Below are positions 53,498 to 63,107 of a stretch of 64,000 nt of DNA, piece by piece; the first letter of the stretch is position 1; every line of letters begins with the position of its first letter. Below the pieces are notes generated by a model. The model was not told the DNA's origin, made no database searches, and worked only from the letters and a program-made list of their open reading frames with translations. Both the position numbers and the translations under genes were made by a program. The stretch comes from Azospirillum agricola. Lineage in GTDB: Bacteria > Pseudomonadota > Alphaproteobacteria > Azospirillales > Azospirillaceae. Location of the stretch: the NCBI RefSeq assembly GCF_017876095.1, contig NZ_JAGINM010000011.1, forward strand, positions 124,001 through 188,000. The letters run 5' to 3'.

Positions 53498-54280
53498 TCA
53501 GCCGGCGAGCGCGGCCAGCGCCTCGCGGTGGGTGCGCGGGTCGCCGGCGGCGACGACCTGGCCCGTCGAGTTGGCGTCGAGCGGGTTGCCCTGCCAGTCG
53601 GTCATCAGCCCGCCGGCCCCGGTCACCACCGGCACCAGCGCCGCGAAGTCGTACAGCTTCAGCCCCGACTCGACGACGAGGTCGTAATAGCCCGACGCCA
53701 GCAGCCCGTAGGTGTAGCAGTCGCCGCCATAGGCGGAGGTCTTCACCTGCGCCGCGACGCGGCGGTAGGCCTCGTAATCCCCGCCGGGGAACAGGTCGGG
53801 CGAGGTGGTGCCGAACATCGACGCCGCCAGCCCGCCGGGGCAGGGGCGGACGCGGACCGTCTGGCCGTTGTGCGTCGTCGGGCGGCCGGCGACGCCGACC
53901 CAGCGGTCGCCGACGATCGGCTGGTCGATCACGCCCAGCACCGGGCGGCCGTGGCGCAGCAGGGCGATCAGCGTGCCGAAGATCGGCCGGCCGGCGATGA
54001 AGGATTTGGTGCCGTCGATCGGGTCGATCACCCACACCCATTCGGCGTCGAGATTCTTGGTGCCGTGCTCCTCGCCGTAAATGCCGTCGTCGGGGCGCTG
54101 GGCCTCGATGATGGTGCGGATGATGCGCTCGGCCTCGCGGTCGGCGATGGTGACGGGGGAGGCGTCGGCCTTGTCGTCGATGGAGAAGGGGGTGCGGAAG
54201 TAACGGCGGATCACGCTGGCGCTGGAGTCGGCCAACCGTTGGGCAAGCGCCACCAGATGGGCGGGGCAGGTCTCGGTCAT
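53498..54280 (-). CDS. hisN: Histidinol-phosphatase of the inositol-monophosphatase family
   Basis: A 260-residue Mg2+-dependent phosphatase. IYGEEHGTKN and WVIDPIDGTKSFIAGRPIFG supply the metal-binding residues, and KLYDFAALVPVVTGAGG lies near the C-terminus. This group is usually HisN in alphaproteobacteria, hydrolysing histidinol phosphate in histidine synthesis, but an inositol or other sugar phosphatase role cannot be excluded. The start at 54280 was chosen by homology. Confidence 0.85.
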   Translation of the reverse strand: MTETCPAHLVALAQRLADSSASVIRRYFRTPFSIDDKADASPVTIADREAERIIRTIIEAQRPDDGIYGEEHGTKNLDAEWVWVIDPIDGTKSFIAGRPIFGTLIALLRHGRPVLGVIDQPIVGDRWVGVAGRPTTHNGQTVRVRPCPGGLAASMFGTTSPDLFPGGDYEAYRRVAAQVKTSAYGGDCYTYGLLASGYYDLVVESGLKLYDFAALVPVVTGAGGLMTDWQGNPLDANSTGQVVAAGDPRTHREALAALAG

Positions 54281-54390
54281 GGTCGCTCCTTGGTTGTGGT
54301 ACTCTGGCGTCATGGAAGTGCGATTGCGCGCATCCTAACGGGGTGGGCCGCCCGCGCAAACCCGAAAGGTCATGGCGGAATGTCCCGATG

Positions 54391-54432
54391 CCCTGGGGCC
54401 GACGCCTTGGGGTCGACGCCTTGGGGCCGATG
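54391..54432. repeat. 14-bp tandem repeat, three copies
   Basis: CCCTGGGGCCGACG, CCTTGGGGTCGACG and CCTTGGGGCCGATG are tandem units between hisN and nudC. They lie 44 bp before the nudC start. Their role is unknown. Confidence 0.7.
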
Positions 54433-54475
54433 GTGGGGCTTTGCGGCGGGCCGGGCTTGTGGCAGCCTGCGTGCC

Positions 54476-55384
54476 ATGTCCGACCGACCCAATGTTTACG
54501 CGGGCGTTCCGCTGGACCGCGCCGCGCTCCGCCGCAAGAACGAGGCCTGGCTGACCGAGGCTTGGCACTCCCCCGACGCCCGTATCCTGCCGGTCTGGCA
54601 GTCCCGCAGCTTCGTCACCGGCCCGGCCGACGCCGCCCGCGTGGTGCTGGTGCCGGCCGGTGCCGCGCTGGAGGCGGTGCCGATCTTCCTCGGCCTGCTG
54701 GATGAGGCGCCGATCTTCGCCGTCGATCTGTCGATCCTCGAGTCGCCGGAAACGCTTCCGGCTCTCCAGGATCTCGGGCGCTTCGAGGATCTGCGCAGCG
54801 TCGGCCCGCTGATGCCGGAGGACGAGGCGGCGCTCTGCGCCTACGCGCGCGGGATGGCGTGGTGGAACGCCCGCCACCGCTTCTGCGGCGTCTGCGGCGC
54901 CCCGGCGGCGAGTGCGGAGGCCGGGCATGTCCGCATCTGCACCGACCCGGCCTGCGCCACCCACCATTTCCCGCGCACCGACCCGGCGGTCATCATGCTG
55001 GTGCATGACGGCGGCGACCGGATGGTGCTGGGCCGGCAATCGCGCTTCCCACCCGGCATGCATTCGGTGCTGGCCGGCTTCGTCGAGCCAGGCGAGAGCC
55101 TGGAGGAGGCCGTCATCCGCGAGGTGCGGGAGGAGGTCGGCCTGACCGTGACCGACGTCCGCTACCAGTCCTCGCAGCCCTGGCCCTTCCCGTCGTCGCT
55201 GATGCTGGGCTTCACGGCGCGCGCCACCAGCTTCGACATCGAGACCGGGCAGGACGAGCTGGAGAGCGCCCACTGGTACGACCGCGCCATGCTGCGCGAT
55301 CTGGTCCCCAGCGAGGAGTTCCGGCTGCCCCGCCGCGACTCGATCGCCCACCGTCTGGTCGCGGAGTGGATCGCCGCCGGGTGA
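54476..55384 (+). CDS. nudC: NAD+ diphosphatase NudC
   Basis: A 302-residue enzyme. The middle zinc ribbon is FCGVCGAP with CTDPACATHHFP. The Nudix box GFVEPGESLEEAVIREVREEVG is near residue 200, and the family marker SQPWPFPSSLMLGF follows near residue 240. NudC hydrolyses NAD(H) and removes NAD caps from RNA. It diverges from hisN. Confidence 0.93.
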   Translation: MSDRPNVYAGVPLDRAALRRKNEAWLTEAWHSPDARILPVWQSRSFVTGPADAARVVLVPAGAALEAVPIFLGLLDEAPIFAVDLSILESPETLPALQDLGRFEDLRSVGPLMPEDEAALCAYARGMAWWNARHRFCGVCGAPAASAEAGHVRICTDPACATHHFPRTDPAVIMLVHDGGDRMVLGRQSRFPPGMHSVLAGFVEPGESLEEAVIREVREEVGLTVTDVRYQSSQPWPFPSSLMLGFTARATSFDIETGQDELESAHWYDRAMLRDLVPSEEFRLPRRDSIAHRLVAEWIAAG

Positions 55385-55433
55385 ACAAGCAGGGTGGGCG
55401 GCGCGATGAGCGCCGCCGCCGGAGCCGCCGCCC

Positions 55434-56300
55434 TCAATCCTCGCCGATGCGCTGGCTTTCCTGGTAGCGGAAGGGGTTGGCCGGGTAGACGCCGAGGATC
55501 TTCACCTCGCGGGCGAAGAAGTCCAGCTCCTCCAGGGCGAGGCGCAGCGGGCGCTCGTCGGGGTGGCCCTCGACGTCGGCGTAGAACTGGGTCTGGGTGA
55601 AGCGGCCGCCGACCATGTAGCTTTCCAGCTTGGTCATGTTGACGCCGTTGGTGGCGAAGCCGCCCAGCGCCTTGTACAGCGCCGCCGGGACGCTGCGGAC
55701 GCTGAACACGAAGGTGGTGATGGTCTTGCAGGAATCCAGCGCCGGCAGCTTCGGTTCGCGCGCCATGATGAGGAAGCGGGTGGTGTTGTGCGCCGCGTCC
55801 TCGATGCCGCTCTTCAGGATGTCGAGGTTGTAGATCTCGGCGGCCAGCGACGAGGCGATGGCGGCGTGGGCCGGGTCGTTCAGCGCGGCGATCTCGCGGG
55901 CCGCGCCCGCCGTGTCGGCGTGGTTGATCGCCTCCAGCCCGAGCGAGCGGGTCATCGTCTGGCATTGCGACAGCGCCTGGATGTGGCTGCGCACCGTCCT
56001 GAGGCCGTCGAGCGTCGCCCCCTTCGGCGCCAGCAGCATGTGGTTCACGCGCTGGAAATGCTCGCCGATGATGTGCAGGCCGCCCTCGGGCAGCAGATGG
56101 TGGTTGTCGGCGACGCGACCGGCGATGGAGTTCTCCACCGGGATCATCGCCAGCGAGGCGCGGCCCTCGCGCACGGCGGCGAAGGCGGCGTCGAAGGTCG
56201 GGCAGGGCAGCGTCGTCATGGTCGGCCGCGCGTTGCGGCAGGCCAGATCGGAATAGGCTCCCGGGAAGCCCTGGAAGGCGATGACGTTCGAATTCGACAT
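55434..56300 (-). CDS. pheA: Prephenate dehydratase
   Basis: A 288-residue enzyme for phenylalanine synthesis. The catalytic domain (1-180) has IAFQGFPGAYSD, SLAMIPVENSIAGRV and the TRF motif NTTRFLIM. The ACT domain follows, with the ESYMVGGRF binding site for phenylalanine feedback. No chorismate mutase domain is fused, as usual for alphaproteobacteria. Confidence 0.94.
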   Translation of the reverse strand: MSNSNVIAFQGFPGAYSDLACRNARPTMTTLPCPTFDAAFAAVREGRASLAMIPVENSIAGRVADNHHLLPEGGLHIIGEHFQRVNHMLLAPKGATLDGLRTVRSHIQALSQCQTMTRSLGLEAINHADTAGAAREIAALNDPAHAAIASSLAAEIYNLDILKSGIEDAAHNTTRFLIMAREPKLPALDSCKTITTFVFSVRSVPAALYKALGGFATNGVNMTKLESYMVGGRFTQTQFYADVEGHPDERPLRLALEELDFFAREVKILGVYPANPFRYQESQRIGED

Positions 56301-56353
56301 GGTGATGACCGGCTCCGCTGGCGTGCGTGGGTGGGGCGTTCGTCGCGCGGACG

Positions 56354-57139
56354 TCAAGGGGCAGGGGAAATGTGGGAGGAGCGGCCCGACAGCAGCGCGC
56401 GGGCGCGCTCCAGGTCGTCCGGAGTATCGACGCCGAGCGGAACCGCGTCAACGACCGCCGCGTCGATCCGCATGCCGTTCGACAGCGCCCGCAGCTGCTC
56501 CAGCCGCTCGCGCTGTTCCAGCATCGAGGGGGGCAGGCCGACGAAGCGTTCCAGCGCCGCGCGCCGGTAGGCGTAGAGCCCGATGTGGTGGAACAGCTCG
56601 CCCTCGCCCCACGGCGCGGTGGCGCGGGTGAAATAGAGCGCGCGTCCCTTTGCCGCACCGGGCCGCAGTTCCAGCACAGCCTTGACGACGTTGGGATCCG
56701 CGCGCTCCGCCTCCCGGGTGATCGGCACCACCAGCGTGGCGATGTCGACCCCCGGATCGGACAGGGTCGCGAAGGCGGCGCGCACGGCGGCGGCCTCGAC
56801 GGTCGGCAGGTCGCCCTGCACGTTCACGATCGCGTCGTGCCGGCCCTCCGGGTCGATCAGGCCGACCGCCTCGAAGATGCGGTCGGAGCCCGACGGGTGG
56901 TCGGGCCGGGTCAGCACCGCGGTGCCGCCGGCGGCCTCGACCGCGCGGGCGATCTCGGGCTCGGCGCAGGCGACGACGACCGGGCCGATGCCGGCCTCGA
57001 CCGCGCGGCGCAGGACCTGGACGATCATCGGCACGCCGAGGATGTCGGCCAGCGGCTTTCCGGGCAGCCGGGTGGACGCCATGCGCGCCGGGATCACCAC
57101 GATGGGGTTGGACGGCGGCGGAAGGGTCGGATCGGTCAT
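56354..57139 (-). CDS. kdsB: CMP-KDO synthetase
   Basis: A 261-residue 3-deoxy-manno-octulosonate cytidylyltransferase, activating KDO for lipopolysaccharide. [17 protein letters not shown] near residue 17, [16 protein letters not shown] and [14 protein letters not shown] are family markers. The operon order pheA after kdsB on this strand is common in alphaproteobacteria. The start at 57139 fits homology. Confidence 0.95.
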   Translation of the reverse strand: MTDPTLPPPSNPIVVIPARMASTRLPGKPLADILGVPMIVQVLRRAVEAGIGPVVVACAEPEIARAVEAAGGTAVLTRPDHPSGSDRIFEAVGLIDPEGRHDAIVNVQGDLPTVEAAAVRAAFATLSDPGVDIATLVVPITREAERADPNVVKAVLELRPGAAKGRALYFTRATAPWGEGELFHHIGLYAYRRAALERFVGLPPSMLEQRERLEQLRALSNGMRIDAAVVDAVPLGVDTPDDLERARALLSGRSSHISPAP

Positions 57140-57349
57140 GGCGCGGGCGCTCGGGATGACGGCTTCGAGGATGGGGCGGGTGAAACACGGATCCGTCGGC
57201 GGCGTCAAGCATCCCCGCTTTCCGCAGGGTGCGATTCGGTTGTGCCGGCCGGTGACAAGCCTGTGTCCGCACGGTATTGTGCGACCCGGCACCTCTGCCA
57301 AGGGCGGGAGCAAACCCCAGGGAACCGAGATAAGGACTGAGTGACTCAC

Positions 57350-57892
57350 ATGAGCATGGAGTTGAACAAGATTTTCGGTGCCGTGCTGCTGGCGGGGTTG
57401 ATCGCCATGCTGACCGGCTTTGCCTCCGAGGTGCTCGTCCACCCGAAGAAGACGGAAAAGAACGCCTTCGTGGTCGCGACGCCGGAAGGCCAGAGCGCGG
57501 GCGGCGCTCCGAAGGGCGGCGCTCCCGCCGGCCCGGCCCCCATCGCTCCGCTGATGGCCTCGGCCGACCCGGCCGCCGGCCAGAACGCGGCCAAGGCCTG
57601 CGCGGCCTGCCACAGCTTCGACAAGGGCGGCGCCAACAAGGTCGGCCCGAACCTGTTCAACGTCCTCGGCGGTCCGAAGGGGCACATGGCCGGCTTCGGC
57701 TATTCCGACGCGCTGGTCAAGACCGGCGGCCAGTGGAGCTACGACGAGCTGAACAAGTTCCTCTACGACCCGAAGGCCTACGCGCCGGGCACCAAGATGA
57801 GCTTTGCCGGCATCAAGAAGGACAACGACCGCGCCAACGTCATCGCCTATCTCCGTTCGCTGTCCGACAGCCCGCAGCCGCTGCCGCAGTAA
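57350..57892 (+). CDS. Membrane-anchored c-type cytochrome (CycM-like)
   Basis: A 180-residue cytochrome. An uncleaved N-terminal anchor (about residues 6-27) is followed by an Ala/Gly/Pro linker and one c-type domain with the heme site CAACH and the distal Met in GTKMSFAGI. This fits the CycM/cytochrome c552 family, which carries electrons to an oxidase. A GTG at 57341 in frame, 4 bp after AAGGA, is too close; the ATG at 57350 is 13 bp away. Neither is ideal, so the start is uncertain by a few codons. A strong terminator follows. Confidence 0.88.
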   Translation: MSMELNKIFGAVLLAGLIAMLTGFASEVLVHPKKTEKNAFVVATPEGQSAGGAPKGGAPAGPAPIAPLMASADPAAGQNAAKACAACHSFDKGGANKVGPNLFNVLGGPKGHMAGFGYSDALVKTGGQWSYDELNKFLYDPKAYAPGTKMSFAGIKKDNDRANVIAYLRSLSDSPQPLPQ

Positions 57893-57945
57893 CGCCGGCA
57901 GCGGCGCCGGGCCGGCGACGTCCCCAGGCATTCCGCTGTGAAGAA

Positions 57946-57977
57946 GGCCCCGTCCCGGAAAGGGACGGGGCCTTTTT
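57946..57977 (+). terminator. Rho-independent terminator after the cytochrome gene
   Basis: GGCCCCGTCCC (57946-57956) pairs with GGGACGGGGCC (57962-57972) across a 5-base loop, followed by TTTTT. It is the clearest intrinsic terminator in the window. Confidence 0.93.
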
Positions 57978-58006
57978 CGTGGCCTCAGCGGAGGGGCTTG
58001 CTTCCC

Positions 58007-58600
58007 TCAGAGCGGCCGGCGGGCCTTCAGCGCGGCGGTCAGCGTGCCGTCGTCGAGATAGTCGAGTTCGCCGCCGACCGGCACGCCGTGCGCCAGCCGC
58101 GACACCGCCACCTCGGCGCCGGCCAGCCGGTCGGTCACCACATGGGCGGTGGTCTGCCCGTCCACGGTGGCGTTCAGCGCCAGGATGACCTCGCGCACCG
58201 CCGGATCCTTGGCGCGTTCGGCCAGGGCCGCGAGGTTGAGGTCGTCGGGCCCGACGCCCTGCAACGCCGAGAGCAGGCCGCCGAGCACATGATAGGTGCC
58301 GCGGAAGGCGCGGGTGCGCTCCAGGGCCCACAGGTCGCCGGCGTCCTCGACCACGCAGATCACCGAGCGGTCGCGGGCGGGGTCGGAGCAGACGGTGCAG
58401 GGATCGCGGCTGTCCAGGTTGCCGCAGACCGAGCAGGCGCGGATCGATTCGCCGGCCAGCGCCATGGCTTCGGACAGCGGGACCAGCAGGCTGTCCCGCC
58501 GCTTCATCAGATGCAGCGCCGCCCGCCGCGCCGACCGGGGCCCCAGCCCCGGCAGCTTGGACAGCAGCTGGATCAGGCGTTCGATTTCAGGTCCGATCAT
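58007..58600 (-). CDS. recR: Recombination protein RecR
   Basis: A 197-residue RecR. The helix-hairpin-helix [19 protein letters not shown], zinc finger [16 protein letters not shown] and Toprim domain ([15 protein letters not shown]) are intact. It acts with RecF/RecO in gap repair. It lies downstream of dnaX and ybaB, the usual order, but with an unusually long 213-bp spacer of hairpin repeats before it. Confidence 0.95.
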   Translation of the reverse strand: MIGPEIERLIQLLSKLPGLGPRSARRAALHLMKRRDSLLVPLSEAMALAGESIRACSVCGNLDSRDPCTVCSDPARDRSVICVVEDAGDLWALERTRAFRGTYHVLGGLLSALQGVGPDDLNLAALAERAKDPAVREVILALNATVDGQTTAHVVTDRLAGAEVAVSRLAHGVPVGGELDYLDDGTLTAALKARRPL

Positions 58601-58615
58601 GGCGACGCGAATCCG

Positions 58616-58785
58616 CCTCTCCCCCGGGGAGAGGTTGGCCGGCAACGCCGGCCGGGTGAGGGGGATGCCCTCTCCTTTCGGGAGAGGGTGGCGCCGAAGG
58701 CGCCGGGTGAGGGGCGTCGCATGGCCGCAACGCCGTCGCGGCGCATCCCCCTCACCCCAACCCTCTCCCCGGGGGGGAGAGGGGG
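58616..58785. repeat. Cluster of hairpin repeats between ybaB and recR
   Basis: Three CTCTCC/GGAGAG hairpins stand at 58616-58634, 58668-58688 and 58761-58783. Between them are two smaller palindromes, GGCCGGC-AAC-GCCGGCC near 58638 and GGCGCC-GAA-GGCGCC near 58691, each followed by GGGTGAGGGG. It is a mosaic of dispersed palindromic units. Confidence 0.8.
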
Positions 58786-58813
58786 CAGGGGCTGGCGCGA
58801 GAGGGACTTGTCC

Positions 58814-59137
58814 TCAGAAGGGCAGCTTGATGCCCGGCGGCAGCTTCAGACCGCCCATCAGCTTGGAGGTCTCCTCGGCGACGTGCGCCTCGACCTTCTT
58901 CTTGGCGTCGTTGAAGGCCGCCAGGATCAGATCCTCCAGCACCTCGGTGTCCTCCGGATCGACGACGGACTTGTCGAGCTTGATCTTCTTCATCTCGCCC
59001 TTGCCGTTGACGGTCACCGAGACCATGCCGGCGCCGCTCTGGCCGGACATCTCGACCTGGTCGAGGCTGGCCTGCATCTCCTGCATCTTGGCCTGCATCT
59101 GCTGGGCCTGCTTCATCATGTTGCCGATATTCTTCAT
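58814..59137 (-). CDS. ybaB: YbaB/EbfC nucleoid-associated protein
   Basis: A 107-residue protein beginning MKNIGNMMKQAQQMQAKMQEMQ, with the coiled start and MVSVTVNGKGEMKKIKLD, typical of YbaB/EbfC. It binds DNA as a dimer and lies between dnaX and recR, 3 bp after dnaX on the same strand. Confidence 0.95.
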   Translation of the reverse strand: MKNIGNMMKQAQQMQAKMQEMQASLDQVEMSGQSGAGMVSVTVNGKGEMKKIKLDKSVVDPEDTEVLEDLILAAFNDAKKKVEAHVAEETSKLMGGLKLPPGIKLPF

Positions 59138-59140
59138 CGG

Positions 59141-61048
59141 TCAGTACTCTCCTTCGTCGTCGAGCGGGTAATAGATCCCGTCGTCCTGCTGCTGAACCAT
59201 GAAATCGGGTGTCTCGCCGTCATCGGCAACCTCGGCGCTCTCCGCCGCGGCGATGGCGGCGAGGTCGCGGATGTCGATGATCCTCGCCCCGCTGAAGGCG
59301 TCGAGCACGGCGCGCACCACCGGGTTGGCCTCCGCCTCCGACTGGGCGCGGCGCTTGTCGGCCTGATCCTGCTCGGCCAGCGTCGGCTGGCCGGGGTTGT
59401 CGGAGAGCGCCACGATCCAGCGCTGTCCGGTCCATTCGGTCAGGAATTGCCCGACCTTGGCCGGCAAGGTCGACGGGGCCGACGGCTTCAGCCGCAGCTC
59501 CAGCCGGCCCGGCTCCATCCGCACCAGATGCACCGTCTCCACCAGATAGCCGTAGAGCGCGCCCTCGCGCCGTTCGGAGAAGAGCTGGGCCAGCGCGCGG
59601 AAGTCGCGCGGCATGGGGGACAGCTCCTCGCCGGCCGGAACGGGCAGGGGCGCCGGGGCGGGCCTCGCCTGCGCCTGGACGGCCTGCGCGGGCTGGGCGT
59701 GGGCGTGGGCTTGGGCCTGCACCGCCTCCAGCGGCCGGGCCACCGCGAGCGCGCCGTTCGACGCCACCGCGACGGGGCCGCCGCCAGTCCCGCCGGGGCC
59801 GCGCATCGGGGCGCCGCCGTTGGCGCCGCCAGTCCCGCCGCCGGCCTGCTGGGCCTGGAACTGGCGGATCAGCTCGCCCGGAGTCGGCAGGTCGGCGGCG
59901 TAGGACAGCCGCACGATGACCATCTCCAGCGCCTGCTGCGGCACCGGGGCCGCCTGCACCTCGCCCAGCCCCTTCAGCAGCAGCTGCCACGCGCGGGTCA
60001 GCGCCGGCATGCCGAGCCGGCCGGAGAGGGCGGCGCCGCGCGTGCGCTCGGCCTCCGGCAGGGAAGGGTCGTTGGCGGTGTCGGGCACCACCTTCAGCCG
60101 GGTCAGGTTGTGCACGAGATCCAGCAGATCCTGGAGGATCACCACCGGGTCGGCGCCGACCCGGTGCAGGTCGGACAGGATGTCCATCGCCTCGGCCGGG
60201 CGGGCCGACAGGGCGGCCTCGAACAGGTCGATCACGCGGGTGCGGTCGGCCAGCCCCAGCATGTCGCGGACCTGCTGCGCCGTCACCGTGCCGTTGGCCA
60301 GCGCGATCGCCTGGTCGAGCAGCGACAGCCCGTCGCGCACCGACCCGTCGGCGGCCCGCGCGACCAGCGACGCCGCGTCCGGCTCGATCGAGGCGCCCTC
60401 CAGCGCGGTGACGCGGGTGAAATGGTCCTTCAGCACCTGGGCGTCGACGCGGCGCAGGTCGAAGCGCTGGCAGCGCGACAGCACCGTGACCGGCACCTTG
60501 CGGATCTCGGTGGTGGCGAAGACGAACTTCACATGGCTCGGCGGTTCCTCCAGCGTCTTCAGGAGCGCGTTGAACGCGCTCTTGGAGAGCATGTGGACCT
60601 CGTCGATGATGTAGAGCTTGTAGCGCGCCGACACGGGTGCGTAGCGCACGCCGTCGATGATCTCGCGGATGTCGTCGACGCCGGTGTGGCTGGCGGCGTC
60701 CATCTCCATCACGTCGACGTGGCGGTCCTCGGCGATCGCGCGGCAATTGTCGCAGACGCCGCAGGGCGTGACGGTCGGCCCGCCGGAGCCGTCCGGCCCG
60801 GTGCAGTTCAGCGCGCGGGCGATGATTCGGGCGGTGGTGGTCTTGCCGACGCCGCGCACCCCGGTCAGCATGAAGGCCTGGGCGATGCGGCCGGAATGGA
60901 TGGCGTTGGTCAGGGTGCGGACCAGCGCGTCCTGGCCGATCAGCTCGTCGAAGGTCTTCGGGCGGTATTTGCGCGCGAGCACCCGGTAGGCCAGCCCGGT
61001 CGCGGGGGCGGTCGGCGGATGGTCCAGGGTATCGGTGGTATCGGTCAC
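59141..61048 (-). CDS. dnaX: DNA polymerase III gamma/tau subunit
   Basis: A 635-residue clamp-loader subunit. It begins with a GTG at 61048, a few residues before the family start LAYRVLARKYRPKTFDELIGQ. Walker A GVRGVGKTTT covers residues 63-72, the zinc cysteines are Cys82, Cys96, Cys99 and Cys102, and Walker B is YIIDEVHMLSK. The second half has Gly/Ala/Gln-rich linkers and the tau region. The order dnaX-ybaB-recR is conserved. Confidence 0.95.
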   Translation of the reverse strand: MTDTTDTLDHPPTAPATGLAYRVLARKYRPKTFDELIGQDALVRTLTNAIHSGRIAQAFMLTGVRGVGKTTTARIIARALNCTGPDGSGGPTVTPCGVCDNCRAIAEDRHVDVMEMDAASHTGVDDIREIIDGVRYAPVSARYKLYIIDEVHMLSKSAFNALLKTLEEPPSHVKFVFATTEIRKVPVTVLSRCQRFDLRRVDAQVLKDHFTRVTALEGASIEPDAASLVARAADGSVRDGLSLLDQAIALANGTVTAQQVRDMLGLADRTRVIDLFEAALSARPAEAMDILSDLHRVGADPVVILQDLLDLVHNLTRLKVVPDTANDPSLPEAERTRGAALSGRLGMPALTRAWQLLLKGLGEVQAAPVPQQALEMVIVRLSYAADLPTPGELIRQFQAQQAGGGTGGANGGAPMRGPGGTGGGPVAVASNGALAVARPLEAVQAQAHAHAQPAQAVQAQARPAPAPLPVPAGEELSPMPRDFRALAQLFSERREGALYGYLVETVHLVRMEPGRLELRLKPSAPSTLPAKVGQFLTEWTGQRWIVALSDNPGQPTLAEQDQADKRRAQSEAEANPVVRAVLDAFSGARIIDIRDLAAIAAAESAEVADDGETPDFMVQQQDDGIYYPLDDEGEY

Positions 61049-61170
61049 GCGGCTGGCCCGTAAGACGACGAGGGAAGGACGGCGGATGATGATCGGGGCG
61101 CAGAATAGCGTCCCGGCGCCGTGCTGTCGCCGTCTGTCTTCGCTGGCGTTTTTTTGAAGGGGGATAAGGT

Positions 61171-61268
61171 AGGAGACTGGACGAACGACCCGAGCCGTAA
61201 CTCGTTGCGGCTGCTTCCTTCCGGACCTGACCGGGTTGGCGAGGGACTCGTCCGACGCCAGTCTCCCA
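61171..61268 (-). ncRNA. ffs: Signal recognition particle RNA (4.5S type)
   Basis: The minus strand carries the invariant GTCAGGTCCGGAAGGAAGC (61211-61231), the SRP54-binding tip of small SRP RNAs. The ends pair: GGAGACTGG near the 5' end (61266) matches CCAGTCTCC at the 3' end (61172). The length is about 98 nt. It is upstream of dnaX, a frequent arrangement in alphaproteobacteria. Confidence 0.93.
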
Positions 61269-61643
61269 CCGCTGTTATGGCGCTTGGCGCGCCGGGATGC
61301 AAGCCGATTCCGACAGGCGCGGGGCAATCGCCCGTGGCGGCCGTGCCGGCGCGGGACGGGGAATGGAACGTTTGGAACGTTTGAAACACCGTGGAACAGG
61401 ATTCCCGGCCCTGTTCCACGTTCCATTGGCCCATGCGCCGCGGCGGGCTGGGATTGGGGGGCGCGTCGAGGACCATGGCGGGGCTCCGTAAACGGTGGGA
61501 ACGGTCGGCGCCATGATTAAGGAAAAGCGGTCCCAACCGCAGAGGTTTCGGCACAATTCCCGAACGCGGCCCCCGAACATGGCCCCGAACGCACCGGATC
61601 CGCCGGGCCGGGGGAGGCGCCGGGCCTCCCCCGCCGGGCGCCC
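61269..61643. other. Intergenic region between pgk and the SRP RNA
   Basis: No coding gene is supported in these 375 bp. The region holds the presumed ffs promoter, next to the RNA, and a cluster of GGAAC repeats and inverted repeats (see 61362-61427). The rest is GC-rich without recognised features. Confidence 0.6.
61362..61427. repeat. Nested inverted repeats with GGAACG direct repeats
   Basis: AATGGAACG (61362-61370) mirrors CGTTCCATT (61419-61427), and inside it GTGGAACAGG (61391-61400) mirrors CCTGTTCCAC (61410-61419). On the left arm GGAACGTTT is repeated directly (61365 and 61374) with a degenerate third copy. It might fold as a long stem, or serve as a multi-site operator for the SRP RNA or an unseen transcript. 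Confidence 0.65.
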
Positions 61644-62837
61644 TTACTTCTTCAGCGCCGCGACGCCCGGCAGCTCCTTGCCTTCCAGCCATTCCAGGAA
61701 GGCGCCGCCGGCGGCCGACACGTAGGTGAACTTCTCCTCCGCCCCGGCGTGGGCCAGCGCCGCCACCGTGTCGCCGCCGCCGGCCACCGACAGCAGCCCG
61801 CCCGCCTCGGTGCGCGCGGCGACGAGGCCGGCGACCGCGTTGGTGCCGGCGTCGAAGGGCGCGATCTCGAAGGCGCCGAGCGGGCCGTTCCACACGATGG
61901 TCTTGGCGCCCTGGAGCTTCAGCCCCAGGAACTCCACCGTGGCCGGGCCGACGTCCAGCGCCATCTCGTCGGCGCCGATGGCGTCGAAGGCCACCACGCG
62001 GTTCTCCGCGCCGGCCTTGAACTCCTTGGCGACGACGAAATCCTTGGGCAGCAGGATCTCGCAGTTGCTCTCCTTGGCGGTCGCCATGATGGCGCGGGCC
62101 TGGTCGGCCATGTCCTTCTCGCACAGCGAGGCGCCGACATCGACGCCCTGCGCGAACAGGAAGGTGTTGGCCATGCCGCCGCCCAGCGCCAGCAGGTCCA
62201 CCTTGCGGACCATGTTGCCGAGCAGCTCCAGCTTGGTCGAGATCTTGGCCCCGCCGACGACGGCGGCGACCGGGCGCTCCGGCTTCTCCAGCGCCAGCGT
62301 CAGCGCCTTCAGCTCGGCCTCCATCAGGCGGCCGGCGGCGCTGGGCAGCAGGCGGGCGACGCCCTCGGTCGAGGCGTGGGCGCGGTGCGCGGCGGAGAAG
62401 GCGTCGTTGACGTACAGGTCGCCCAGCTCGGCGATCTGTTTCGCGAAGGCGGGGTCGTTCTTCTCCTCCTCCGCGTGGAAGCGGGTGTTCTCCAACAGGA
62501 CGATGGCGCCCTCATGCACCTTGGCGATGGCGTCCTTGGCGGGCTGGCCGACGCAATCCTCGGCGAAGGCGACCTTCTGGCCGACGGCGGCGCTCAGCGC
62601 GTCCAGCACGTTGCGCAGCGAGTTCTTGGCGTCCGGCCCGTTCTTCGGGCGGCCGAAATGCGACAGCACGACGACCTTGGCGCCCTTTTGCGACAGCTCC
62701 CTCAGGGTCGGGGCCAGACGGTCGATGCGGGTGGTGTCGGACACCTTGCCGTCCTGCATCGGCACGTTCAGGTCGGCGCGCACCAGCACCGTCTTCCCGC
62801 TCACCTCAAGGTCGTCGATCGTGTTGAAATCGGTCAT
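61644..62837 (-). CDS. pgk: Phosphoglycerate kinase
   Basis: A 397-residue glycolytic kinase. [19 protein letters not shown] near residue 20, SHFGRPK near residue 60, [11 protein letters not shown] near residue 198 and the nucleotide-binding [13 protein letters not shown] near residue 350 are intact. gap is not present next to it. The gene converges on nothing nearby and diverges from the CYTH-CHAD gene. Confidence 0.96.
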   Translation of the reverse strand: MTDFNTIDDLEVSGKTVLVRADLNVPMQDGKVSDTTRIDRLAPTLRELSQKGAKVVVLSHFGRPKNGPDAKNSLRNVLDALSAAVGQKVAFAEDCVGQPAKDAIAKVHEGAIVLLENTRFHAEEEKNDPAFAKQIAELGDLYVNDAFSAAHRAHASTEGVARLLPSAAGRLMEAELKALTLALEKPERPVAAVVGGAKISTKLELLGNMVRKVDLLALGGGMANTFLFAQGVDVGASLCEKDMADQARAIMATAKESNCEILLPKDFVVAKEFKAGAENRVVAFDAIGADEMALDVGPATVEFLGLKLQGAKTIVWNGPLGAFEIAPFDAGTNAVAGLVAARTEAGGLLSVAGGGDTVAALAHAGAEEKFTYVSAAGGAFLEWLEGKELPGVAALKK

Positions 62838-63107
62838 CGTCGCGCTTCCCCAATGTATGACAAGCCAATGCTTTGGCAGGGTGTGGAGATTTTGAGCGCA
62901 CCCAAGCACAGCGCCTGCCGCTTTGCAACGCCTCCAACCGGGTGAGGGCAGCGGCGAATCGGCCATGGGCGGGCCGGGCGCGCTCCGTCCGGGTTCCACA
63001 ACCGCAATGATAGTCTTTTTACCGTAACTTGACCCTGGCGGGGGGCTGTGCAAACACCCACCTTGTGGGCCTGTATGGCCGTGGAACGGGGGTTCGAGGC
63101 GCAAGCG

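Noticed and set aside
59141-61048. Programmed frameshift in dnaX
   Set aside because: I did not find a convincing slippery A-run with a downstream structure in the frame.
61362-61380. A LexA box in the GGAAC repeats
   Set aside because: The GAAC elements are separated by 5 rather than 7 bases, unlike the good site at 36439.
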